Shown: in pieces, positions 1 through 4,514 of the stretch
Position numbering within the stretch: the stretch's first letter is position 1
How the letters are laid out: each line of letters opens with the position of its first letter
DNA from: Pseudonocardia sp.
GTDB lineage: Bacteria > Actinomycetota > Actinomycetes > Mycobacteriales > Pseudonocardiaceae
Reading direction: 5' to 3'
Assembly: GCA_030453005.1 (NCBI GenBank)
Contig: JAKDLE010000238.1
Coordinates: 1-5,488, forward strand
Length of the DNA stretch: 5,488 bases
Translations under genes and position numbers: made by a program
Notes under the pieces: model-generated
Database searches by the model: none
Told to the model about the DNA's origin: nothing
The model's input: the letters and a program-made list of their open reading frames with translations, nothing else

Positions 1-114
1 CGCTGCAGCAATTGCGCGAGGCCTTCGAGGGCGGTGCCCAGGGCATCGAAGCGGGGAGTATTTTCATGCCCCAGCTTGTCGATGAAGGTCTGGCGGATGG
101 CATCGAGCCCGCTG
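1..114 (-). CDS. C-terminal-type fragment of an unidentified gene, possibly MarR-like, cut by the window edge
   Basis: Read on the minus strand, this stretch is open without a stop to the window edge. It encodes a well-formed amphipathic peptide ending in ...RFDALGTALEGLAQLLQ, with DAIRQTFIDKLG before it. The plus-strand reading over the same bases (MPRASKRGVFSCPSLSMKVW...) looks like nonsense, and the base composition is less extreme than in the rest of the window. The spacing of hydrophobic residues and the LG..RF.ALG.AL..LA..L pattern remind me of the last helices of MarR-family regulators, but that is resemblance only. The right boundary is approximate: the foreign-looking reading fades at about 105-125 in a GCG-rich run, where the next fragment begins. 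It may be a real rearrangement end or an assembly chimera. Confidence 0.35.
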
Positions 115-711
115 CGGGCGGCGGCGACGGCGCCCGCCGCACGTCCGCCGCTGCCGACCGGAGAGCTGACGGTGACGTCGGCGTCCGCCGTGATCGGGGC
201 CCTGCTGCCGGAGAACGCGATCGTCGTCGACGAGGCGATCACCTCGGGCCTGGGTCTGCCCGACGCCACCGCGGGCGCGCCGCGCCACGACTGGCTCACG
301 CTCACCGGCGGTGCGATCGGGTACGGGCTGCCCGCCGCCACCGGCGCGGCGGTCGCGTGCCCGGACCGCCCGGTCTGGTGCCTACAGGCCGACGGCAGCG
401 CGATGTACACCCTCTCGGCGCTGTGGACCCAGGCGCGCGAGGGACTCGACGTGACCACCGTGCTCTACCACAACAGTGCCTACGCGATCCTGCGCATGGA
501 GCTCGCGGCGGTGGGTGCGGCGCCCGGCCGGGCCTCGGCGGATCTGTTCGACCTCGGCCGTCCGCAGCTCGACTTCACCGCGCTCGCCCGGGGTATGGGC
601 GTACCCGCCGAGCGGGTCCGCACCGCCGAGCAGCTCACCGCCGCCCTGCGACGGGCGCAGGCCGAGCCGGGTCCGCACCTGATCGAGGCCGTCGTCCCGG
701 CCCTGCTCTGA
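115..711 (+). pseudogene. C-terminal fragment of a ThDP-dependent acetolactate synthase-like enzyme
   Basis: This is the C-terminal part, about 198 residues, of a thiamine-diphosphate enzyme of the acetolactate synthase large subunit/benzoylformate decarboxylase superfamily, whose members are usually 500-570 residues. The ThDP/Mg-binding domain is recognisable: GGAIGYGLPAA (310-342), then the metal-binding segment QADGSAMYTLSALW (385-426) with Asp at 391-393, then YHNSAYAI (466-489), with Asn at 472-474 in the place of the second metal ligand. The protein ends normally at ...HLIEAVVPALL and a TGA at 709-711. The N-terminal pyrimidine-binding domain, with its catalytic glutamate, and the central domain are missing. 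A GTG at 34 keeps the frame open, but residues coded before about 115 do not look like this family, so it is a formal start only. No enzyme activity is expected. Alternatively an intact gene was joined wrongly in assembly. Confidence 0.75.
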
Positions 712-728
712 ACAGCCGATCCGACCGG

Positions 729-744
729 CGTGAGCCCGATCACG
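729..744. promoter_or_regulatory. Candidate Crp/Fnr-family operator
   Basis: CGTGA-GCCCGA-TCACG is a perfect inverted repeat with 5-bp arms and a 6-bp spacer. This is the architecture of Crp/GlxR-type sites (TGTGA-N6-TCACA). It lies about 93 bp upstream of the possible -10 box of the MEDS operon and just past the stop codon of the enzyme fragment. The arms are too short for a terminator. A 10-bp match can occur by chance, so this is a candidate only. Confidence 0.35.
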
Positions 745-836
745 TCACCCGATCGACACGGCCGCTCATCGCGCGTGACCGGCTGCTCGGCGCTCGGCGA
801 CCGGACCACCCCGCCCGGCGCCAAACACGCCGGACG

Positions 837-842
837 TACAGT
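837..842 (+). promoter_or_regulatory. Possible -10 box (TACAGT) for the MEDS operon
   Basis: TACAGT fits the actinobacterial housekeeping -10 pattern TANNNT and stands out in an otherwise G+C-rich stretch. I find no convincing TTGAC-like -35 at 16-18 bp upstream. If it is used, transcription would begin near 849 and the 16-bp repeats would lie in the 5' leader rather than upstream of the promoter. Confidence 0.25.
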
Positions 843-858
843 AGGCGAGACGCGACGC

Positions 859-922
859 TGTGGTAGATCGACGCTGTGGTAGATCGACGATGTGCTAGAT
901 CGACGATGTGGTAGATCGACAC
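859..922 (+). repeat. Four tandem 16-bp repeats (array A)
   Basis: The units are TGTGGTAGATCGACGC (859-874), TGTGGTAGATCGACGA (875-890), TGTGCTAGATCGACGA (891-906) and TGTGGTAGATCGACAC (907-922). They differ by one to three bases and have no spacers. A decayed fifth unit may follow (923-938, starting TGCGGCGTCGACG). The array lies 72 bp before the MEDS-STAS start codon. It could be a multi-site operator, with successive sites on opposite faces of the helix because 16 bp is about 1.5 turns. It could also be a variable-number minisatellite. Confidence 0.85.
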
Positions 923-994
923 TGCGGCGTCGACGTAGTGGCACGACACCGAGGACGGTTCCCCGCCCTCGCTCTCCAGGACCTCGGGGTGCCC

Positions 995-1876
995 ATGACG
1001 GTGGTGCAGGACGCGATGACCGCGTCGCACGCCTGCGCGGTGCCGGTCAGCGACGAACAGCTGTGGGAGATGACGGCGCGGTTCGTCGCCTCCGGTCTCG
1101 ACGCGGGCGAGCACGTCGTCTACTTCGACAACGGCAACATCGACGCGGTGATGGAGCGCCTCGACGACGACGGGGTCGCCTTCCGCGGGCCGATGGAGCG
1201 CGGCGAGCTCGCGGTCGTGCCCGGCGAGGTCACCCGCTCCGTCCTCAGCGCGGGCGCCGACGCCGTGCTCGGCGCGCTGGACCACTCGATCGACGACGCG
1301 TTGGGGCGGGGCTTCCCGGCCGTCCGCCTCACCGGCGACACCGCCTTCGCCCTCACGCAGGACGGCGGGGTGCCGATGCTCGAGTACGAGGCGGGGATCG
1401 ACCGGATGCTCGGCGACCGCCCGGCCCGGATCCTGTGCCGCTTCGACCGGAACCGGTTCCCCGAGGACGCGATCGCCCGCCTGCGGGCGCTGCACCACAC
1501 CGAGCTCACCGCGCCCGCCGTCTACGACGACAGCGTGCTGCGGATCACCAGGCCCGGGCCCACCATCCTGCGGGTGGCGGGCGAGGTCGACCACAGCAAC
1601 CGGCCGCGGGTCAAGCGCGGGCTGGACACTGCGCTCGACGAGGCGCTGCGCTCGGACTCGTCGTCGCCGGAGGTCATCCTGGATCTCGCGTCGCTGCGCT
1701 TCATCGACGTCGCCGGGGCCGTCAGCCTGGTCCACGCGGCCGAGGAGTTCCCGAGCACGCACCGCCTGGTCCTGACCGGTGTCCGACCCTCGGTCATGCG
1801 CCTGCTCGACCGGTGCGGGGCTCCGTTCGCCGCGCAGCTGCGGGTGGAGCCGCGCGCCACGGGCGGGCGCTCGTGA
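995..1876 (+). CDS. MEDS-STAS protein, anti-sigma factor antagonist type
   Basis: The protein has 293 residues and two domains. Residues about 9-170 form a MEDS domain, a sensor module first described in DcmR-type regulators. Its landmarks are SHACAVP near the start, GEHVVYFDNGN, LTGDTAF, LEYEAGIDRML and CRFDRNRF. Residues about 180-285 form a STAS domain (ILRVAGEVDHSN, then EVILDLASLRFIDVAGA, then HRLVLTGV), the fold of SpoIIAA/RsbV antagonists that free sigma factors by binding their anti-sigma kinases. At the loop that normally carries the phosphorylated serine (DSSG) this protein has D238-V239-A240-G241, so the usual phospho-acceptor is missing. The start is uncertain: ATG 995 follows GGGG (986-989), while the in-frame ATG 1016 follows AGGA (1008-1011) and would give MTASHACAVP, a more typical beginning. 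The last codons overlap the next gene by GTGA, so the two products are probably made together. The protein is presumably cytoplasmic. Confidence 0.85.
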   Translation: MTVVQDAMTASHACAVPVSDEQLWEMTARFVASGLDAGEHVVYFDNGNIDAVMERLDDDGVAFRGPMERGELAVVPGEVTRSVLSAGADAVLGALDHSIDDALGRGFPAVRLTGDTAFALTQDGGVPMLEYEAGIDRMLGDRPARILCRFDRNRFPEDAIARLRALHHTELTAPAVYDDSVLRITRPGPTILRVAGEVDHSNRPRVKRGLDTALDEALRSDSSSPEVILDLASLRFIDVAGAVSLVHAAEEFPSTHRLVLTGVRPSVMRLLDRCGAPFAAQLRVEPRATGGRS

Positions 1877-2832
1877 GGATCAGCGGGAACCGCCCCGGAA
1901 CACCCACGCGGTTGCAACACGCGGCGGCCTTCCACGACTCGCCCGCCGACCTCGTGCGCAGGCTCGTGCCGGTGGCCGAGGCGGCGGTGCACCGCGGCGA
2001 GCCGGTCGCGCTGGCTCTGCACCCGCGCACCGAGGACGCCCTGCGCAGCGCTCTCGGCTCGGCGGGCCCGTCGTCCTCGCTGCGCAGCCTGTCCGGGTCC
2101 GGCCCCGACGCGGGCTCCGGGCAGACCGTCGCGCTGCGGCGGGCGCGGGAGCTGCGGGAGATCACCGCCGCGGAGGGGCCGGTCACGGTGCTCAGCGAGC
2201 ACCTGTCCGACCTCGACGGCCCGGACGGCACGTTCTGGACCGAGCTCGACGCGGCGGCCAACGTCGCCCTCGCCGACCTCCCGGTCCACCTCATGTGCTT
2301 CTTCCCCGAGATGCCGCTGCACCTCGCCGTGCTCCACGGTGCACGGCGCAACCACCCGCTGCTCCTCGTCGACGGGGAGTTGCGGCACAACCCCGAACAC
2401 CTCCGCCCACACGCGGTGCTGGCCGACACCCCGGTCGTCGCGCCGGAGCTGCTCGGTGCCCCCGACCTGCGGCTGAGGTTCCGCGCGTGGCAGCTGCAGG
2501 AGGTGCGGCACGCGGTCCGGCAGCTGGCCGAGGCGACGGGGTTCGCCTGTGAGCGCGTCGACGACGTCGTGCTGGCCGTGAACGAGGTGGCCACCAACGC
2601 CGTCGAGCACGGCGGCCGGGACGGCGAGCTGTGCCTGTGGAACACCCCGGACGGGCTGGTCTGCGAGGTGCACGACTCAGGTGAGCTGCCCGACCCGCTG
2701 CCCGGGCTGGTGGCTCCGCACCCCTCGGACCCCCGCGGTCGCGGGCTCTGGATCGCCCGGCAGCTCTGTGATCTCCTGCACGTCTGGACCGATCAGGGAG
2801 GCACCCACGTGCGGATCCGGGCGGCACCGTGA
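1873..2832 (+). CDS. MEDS-HATPase protein, anti-sigma kinase (RsbW) type
   Basis: The protein has 319 residues. An N-terminal MEDS-like domain spans about 10-195 (LQHAAAFHDSPADL, LALHPRTEDALRSAL, LPVHLMCFFPEMPLHLA). A C-terminal HATPase_c_2 domain of the SpoIIAB/RsbW anti-sigma type spans about 210-318. Its ATP-binding motifs look intact: N-box NEVATNAVEH with catalytic-type E238 and N242, G1 box D268-S-G270, and G2 box G289-R-G291-LWI. Kinase activity on a STAS partner is therefore plausible. The GTG start at 1873 overlaps the upstream TGA as GTGA, indicating translational coupling; GGGCGGG (1861-1867) is only a weak ribosome site. The open frame continues far upstream of 1873, but that part is a shadow of the MEDS-STAS gene. 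The neighbouring MEDS-STAS protein is the obvious candidate partner, though it lacks the phosphorylatable serine. The target sigma factor is not in the window. Confidence 0.85.
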   Translation: MRISGNRPGTPTRLQHAAAFHDSPADLVRRLVPVAEAAVHRGEPVALALHPRTEDALRSALGSAGPSSSLRSLSGSGPDAGSGQTVALRRARELREITAAEGPVTVLSEHLSDLDGPDGTFWTELDAAANVALADLPVHLMCFFPEMPLHLAVLHGARRNHPLLLVDGELRHNPEHLRPHAVLADTPVVAPELLGAPDLRLRFRAWQLQEVRHAVRQLAEATGFACERVDDVVLAVNEVATNAVEHGGRDGELCLWNTPDGLVCEVHDSGELPDPLPGLVAPHPSDPRGRGLWIARQLCDLLHVWTDQGGTHVRIRAAP

Positions 2833-2841
2833 GCTAGGCTG

Positions 2842-2867
2842 GCGGCCGTCATCACTAGAACGGCCGC
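2842..2867 (+). terminator. Hairpin terminator of the MEDS operon
   Basis: GCGGCCGT (2842-2849) and ACGGCCGC (2860-2867) form a perfect 8-bp stem around a 10-base loop, beginning 10 bases after the MEDS-HATPase stop codon. No T-run follows, which is common for terminator hairpins in high-G+C actinobacteria. It separates the MEDS operon from the downstream regulatory region. Confidence 0.6.
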
Positions 2868-2908
2868 GTAGGCGCCCGCGACTGTGACGGACACACCCTT
2901 GGCAAGCC

Positions 2909-2924
2909 GTTCTCCTCGGAGAAC
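2909..2924. promoter_or_regulatory. Perfect 7-2-7 palindrome, candidate operator
   Basis: GTTCTCC-TC-GGAGAAC has two perfect 7-bp arms and a 2-bp centre, about 155 bp upstream of the SARP-like start codon. A dimeric repressor or activator (TetR-like, for example) would fit this symmetry. As RNA it would have too tight a loop to fold fully, so a DNA-binding role is more likely than a terminator. It does not match the LexA box or another site I can name. Confidence 0.4.
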
Positions 2925-2983
2925 ACTTCTCTGCGGACTCCGGCGGCCTCCTCGGGCCGCGCAGCTCACTGCAGCAGGGCGAA

Positions 2984-3047
2984 GTTCCATCGGTACAGCG
3001 TTCCATCGGTACAGCGTTCCATCGGTACGGCCTCGTACCGGTACAGC
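2984..3047 (+). repeat. Tandem 16-bp repeats (array B)
   Basis: The units are GTTCCATCGGTACAGC (2984-2999), an identical copy (3000-3015), GTTCCATCGGTACGGC (3016-3031) and a diverged fourth copy CTCGTACCGGTACAGC (3032-3047). The fourth contains the 10-bp palindrome GTACCGGTAC. The array ends 32 bp before the SARP-like start codon. Its sequence is unrelated to array A, but the 16-bp period and the four-copy size are the same. Classical SARP sites repeat every 11 or 22 bp, so this is not a standard SARP operator. Confidence 0.85.
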
Positions 3048-3079
3048 ATCATCGGCACCACGACGGACCGGGACACCTC

Positions 3080-3940
3080 ATGCTTGAGGATCGACGACGA
3101 TCTCGCACGACTCCCGCCGGGACGGACACGCCCCACCGGGTCACCGTCCTCGGCTCCTTCACCCTCACCTCGCACGGGGGTGCGGTGCCGCTCGGCGTCG
3201 ACGCCCGCCGACTGGTCGCCTATCTGGCCGTACACCCACGCGCGCAGGGCCGCCGTGCACTGGCCGCCGACCTGTGGCCGGGAGTCCCCGTCGACGCCGC
3301 GATGCGGCTGCTCGACGACGCCGTGCTCGCCGTCGCGGTACCGGGCCTGCTCGCCACCGACATCGACGGCGCGCTCGCCCTGGGCGCCGACGTCGACGTC
3401 GACCTGGCCGCCGCGATGCTGCTCGTCCGGGCGCTGCCCGACGTGCCCGCCGTCGAGAGTCCGGACCTCTCCCCACTCGGCGCCGACATCCTCCCCGGCT
3501 GGACGGCCGCGTGGATCGTCGTGGAGCGCGAGCGCTTCCGCCAGCTGCGGCTGCACGCCACCGAGGAGCGCAGCGTCCGGCTCGTCGGCGCGGGCCGCTG
3601 CGACGATGCCGTCGCACTCGCGCGCGGTGCGGTGCGCGCGGCCCCGAGCCGCGAGAGCGCCCGGCGCACGCTGATCGAGGCCTACCTGGCCCAGGGCGAC
3701 ATCGCGACCGCGGTCGCCGAGTACGACGAGTATCAGGAGCTGCTGCGCTCCAGTGTCGGCGCCACGCCCGCTTTCGCCCTCGACGGGCTCCTCCCGCCGT
3801 CCCCGGCGTGGCCGGTCATGCGGGCACGCAACGTGATGCCGCGTTCGGCGGTGTCGCTGCCCGGGCTGCGGTCGGTGCGGGCTTCGGGCGGAACCCGCAG
3901 GCTCGTCGCGGGCGGATCGGTGCCCGGCGCCTCGCGCTGA
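3080..3940 (+). CDS. SARP-like protein with a BTAD domain and a degenerate DNA-binding region
   Basis: The protein has 286 residues and resembles AfsR/SARP-family activators. Residues about 20-90 match the OmpR-like winged-helix region (VTVLGSFTLTSHGGAVPLG, RRLVAYLAVHP, LAADLWPGVP). Residues about 106-240 are a clear bacterial transcriptional activator domain (DILPGWTAAWIVVERERFRQL, then RESARRTLIEAYLAQGD, then AVAEYDEYQELLRS). In typical SARPs the helix after LWP carries asparagine and several arginines that contact DNA; here it reads AAMRLLDDAVLAVAVP, with two aspartates and almost no positive charge. DNA binding may therefore be weak, altered or lost, and the BTAD part may act in oligomerisation or partner binding. 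A tail of about 45 residues (240-286) is proline- and arginine-rich and probably disordered. ATG 3080 has GGGA at 3070-3073, a good spacing. The gene lies directly behind array B and converges on the RsbW-like gene. Confidence 0.8.
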   Translation: MLEDRRRSRTTPAGTDTPHRVTVLGSFTLTSHGGAVPLGVDARRLVAYLAVHPRAQGRRALAADLWPGVPVDAAMRLLDDAVLAVAVPGLLATDIDGALALGADVDVDLAAAMLLVRALPDVPAVESPDLSPLGADILPGWTAAWIVVERERFRQLRLHATEERSVRLVGAGRCDDAVALARGAVRAAPSRESARRTLIEAYLAQGDIATAVAEYDEYQELLRSSVGATPAFALDGLLPPSPAWPVMRARNVMPRSAVSLPGLRSVRASGGTRRLVAGGSVPGASR

Positions 3941-3975
3941 CGCCGGCTGCGGTACCCGCCCGCCACGGCGTCAGC
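3936..3975. terminator. Bidirectional hairpin containing both stop codons
   Basis: GCTGACGCCG (3936-3945) and CGGCGTCAGC (3966-3975) form a perfect 10-bp stem between convergent genes. The left arm includes the TGA of the SARP-like gene (3938-3940). The right arm includes, on the minus strand, the TGA of the RsbW-like gene (3971-3973). The 20-base loop contains a small inner stem, GCGG-TAC-CCGC (3949-3959). No T-run is present. A shared terminator for both transcripts is the simplest reading. Confidence 0.65.
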
Positions 3976-4417
3976 CGACGGGCTGCGCCGCGAACGGGAT
4001 CTCGAAGCGCACCTCGGTGCCCCACGGCCTGCGCTCCACGGAGACGCGCCGGGCGAGCCTGTCGATCATCAGCAGGCCCCTCCCCCGGTGTCCCGGGTGT
4101 TCCGCGGCGGGGCGCCACGTGCCGTGGTCGGCCACGCGCGCGGTGACCACCCGGCCGCCGCCGTGCATGTCGACGCGGTGCACGTCGAGGTCCACCTCGA
4201 CGGTGCCCGACCGGTCGTCGGGGTAGGCGTGTTCCACCCCGTTCGCCACCGCCTCGCCGAGCGCGAGCTGGAGATCGACCAGCGCGTCGGCGGGCATGCC
4301 CCTCGCCCGCGCCCACGTCTCCACGCGGCGTCGGATCTGGCGGAGCTGCCCCGGTTCGGCGCGGTGGCACAGCCGCAGGCGGCGGCCCCCCGCAGACGCA
4401 GTGTGGTTGTCGGTCAC
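3971..4417 (-). CDS. Small RsbW-like anti-sigma kinase (HATPase_c_2 family)
   Basis: The protein has 148 residues, the usual size for a stand-alone SpoIIAB/RsbW-type ATP-binding regulator. Such proteins hold a sigma factor inactive and phosphorylate STAS-domain antagonists. All nucleotide-binding motifs are visible: N-box GEAVANGVEHAY with E55 and N59, G1 box D97-H-G99, G2 box G112-R-G114-LLMID, and a terminal GTEVRFEIP. It is single-domain, unlike the MEDS-HATPase protein upstream. I chose the GTG at 4417 because it sits 9 bp from a sigma-B-type promoter match and the family's conserved part begins soon after. An ATG at 4516 would add 33 residues without family resemblance and would run across the divergent promoter region. 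No ribosome site precedes either start, consistent with a nearly leaderless mRNA. Its partner sigma factor is unknown. Confidence 0.85.
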   Translation of the reverse strand: MTDNHTASAGGRRLRLCHRAEPGQLRQIRRRVETWARARGMPADALVDLQLALGEAVANGVEHAYPDDRSGTVEVDLDVHRVDMHGGGRVVTARVADHGTWRPAAEHPGHRGRGLLMIDRLARRVSVERRPWGTEVRFEIPFAAQPVG

Positions 4418-4426
4418 CGCTGTGGG

Positions 4427-4451
4427 GTGCCCGCGGCCGGACGGGCCAAAC
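4427..4451 (-). promoter_or_regulatory. Candidate sigma-B/F-type promoter for the RsbW-like gene
   Basis: On the minus strand GTTT (4448-4451), a 15-bp spacer and GGGCAC (4427-4432) match the known actinobacterial stress-sigma pattern, GTTT-N15-17-GGGTAT for mycobacterial SigF and GNNT-N14-16-GGGTAC/T for streptomycete sigma-B, with a C for T at the fourth position of the -10. Transcription would start about 3 bases before the GTG at 4417. An anti-sigma gene under its own sigma would give negative feedback. Confidence 0.45.
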
Positions 4452-4480
4452 CGGCGGGCCCCCCCGTCGACCGCCGAGGT

Positions 4481-4505
4481 GTGTCGATCTCGGGCGAAGG
4501 GGTAC
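4481..4505 (+). promoter_or_regulatory. Candidate sigma-B/F-type promoter for the acidic protein/DUF4235/ChaB operon
   Basis: GTGT (4481-4484), a 15-bp spacer and GGGTAC (4500-4505) match the streptomycete sigma-B pattern GNNT-N14-16-GGGTAC/T at every defined base. The expected start site, about 4512, lies 3 bases before ATG 4515. The -10 is part of a GGGTACCC palindrome (4500-4507). Stress-sigma control would suit the downstream DUF4235 and ChaB-type genes. Confidence 0.55.
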
Positions 4506-4514
4506 CCGGAGGTC

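Larger units (their letters stand above)
712..994. other. Non-coding stretch upstream of the MEDS operon
   Basis: This 283-base gap separates the enzyme fragment from the first MEDS gene. I see no convincing gene in it; reading frames that cross it lack family resemblance. It holds, in order, a Crp-like palindrome (729-744), a possible -10 box (837-842), four tandem 16-bp units (859-922) and a 70-base leader. A GATCGACAC word at 751-759 recurs in the last unit of the array. Confidence 0.7.
2833..3079. other. Non-coding stretch upstream of the SARP-like gene
   Basis: This 247-base gap contains the hairpin (2842-2867), a perfect palindrome (2909-2924) and a second tandem 16-bp array (2984-3047). 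The one plus-strand frame here (2884-3087) runs through the repeats and resembles nothing, so I call no gene. I find no clear housekeeping promoter near the array. TAGGCT (2835-2840) fits a -10 pattern but lies about 240 bp from the start codon and has no -35. Confidence 0.65.
4418..4514. other. Divergent intergenic region with two head-to-head promoter candidates
   Basis: These 97 bases separate the minus-strand RsbW-like gene from the plus-strand operon. The two promoter candidates face away from each other and do not overlap (-35 elements at 4448-4451 and 4481-4484, 29 bp apart). Between them lies a C-run (4459-4465). A GATCGACAC word on the minus strand (4481-4489) covers the plus-strand -35 and also occurs at 751-759 and 914-922. 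Confidence 0.6.

Noticed and set aside
859..922. CRISPR array (also considered for 2984-3047)
   Set aside because: The units are only 16 bp, directly adjacent with no spacers, and there are no cas genes.
987..992. GGGTGC before the MEDS-STAS start as a sigma-B-type -10
   Set aside because: There is no GNNT at 14-16 bp upstream and it lies only 2 bp from the start codon.
740..1762. Long minus-strand open frames opposite the MEDS operon (also 1522-2673 and 1794-2645)
   Set aside because: They mirror the codon pattern of the real plus-strand genes, which is typical of very G+C-rich DNA, and show no domain.
892..2832. A 646-codon plus-strand open frame
   Set aside because: Only its last 319 codons, from GTG 1873, encode a recognisable protein. 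The earlier part is an arginine-rich shadow of the MEDS-STAS gene and runs through the 16-bp repeats.
2984..3047. Classical SARP binding site
   Set aside because: SARP operators are heptamers repeated at 11 or 22 bp next to the -35. The period here is 16 bp and no -10 is correctly placed.
2884..3087. Small plus-strand frame upstream of the SARP-like gene
   Set aside because: It reads through the palindrome and array B, has no ribosome site or family resemblance, and ends just past the real start codon.
3274..4146. A 290-codon plus-strand frame inside the SARP-like gene
   Set aside because: The product is a low-complexity arginine/alanine string, and the frame runs through the bidirectional terminator into the antisense of the RsbW-like gene.
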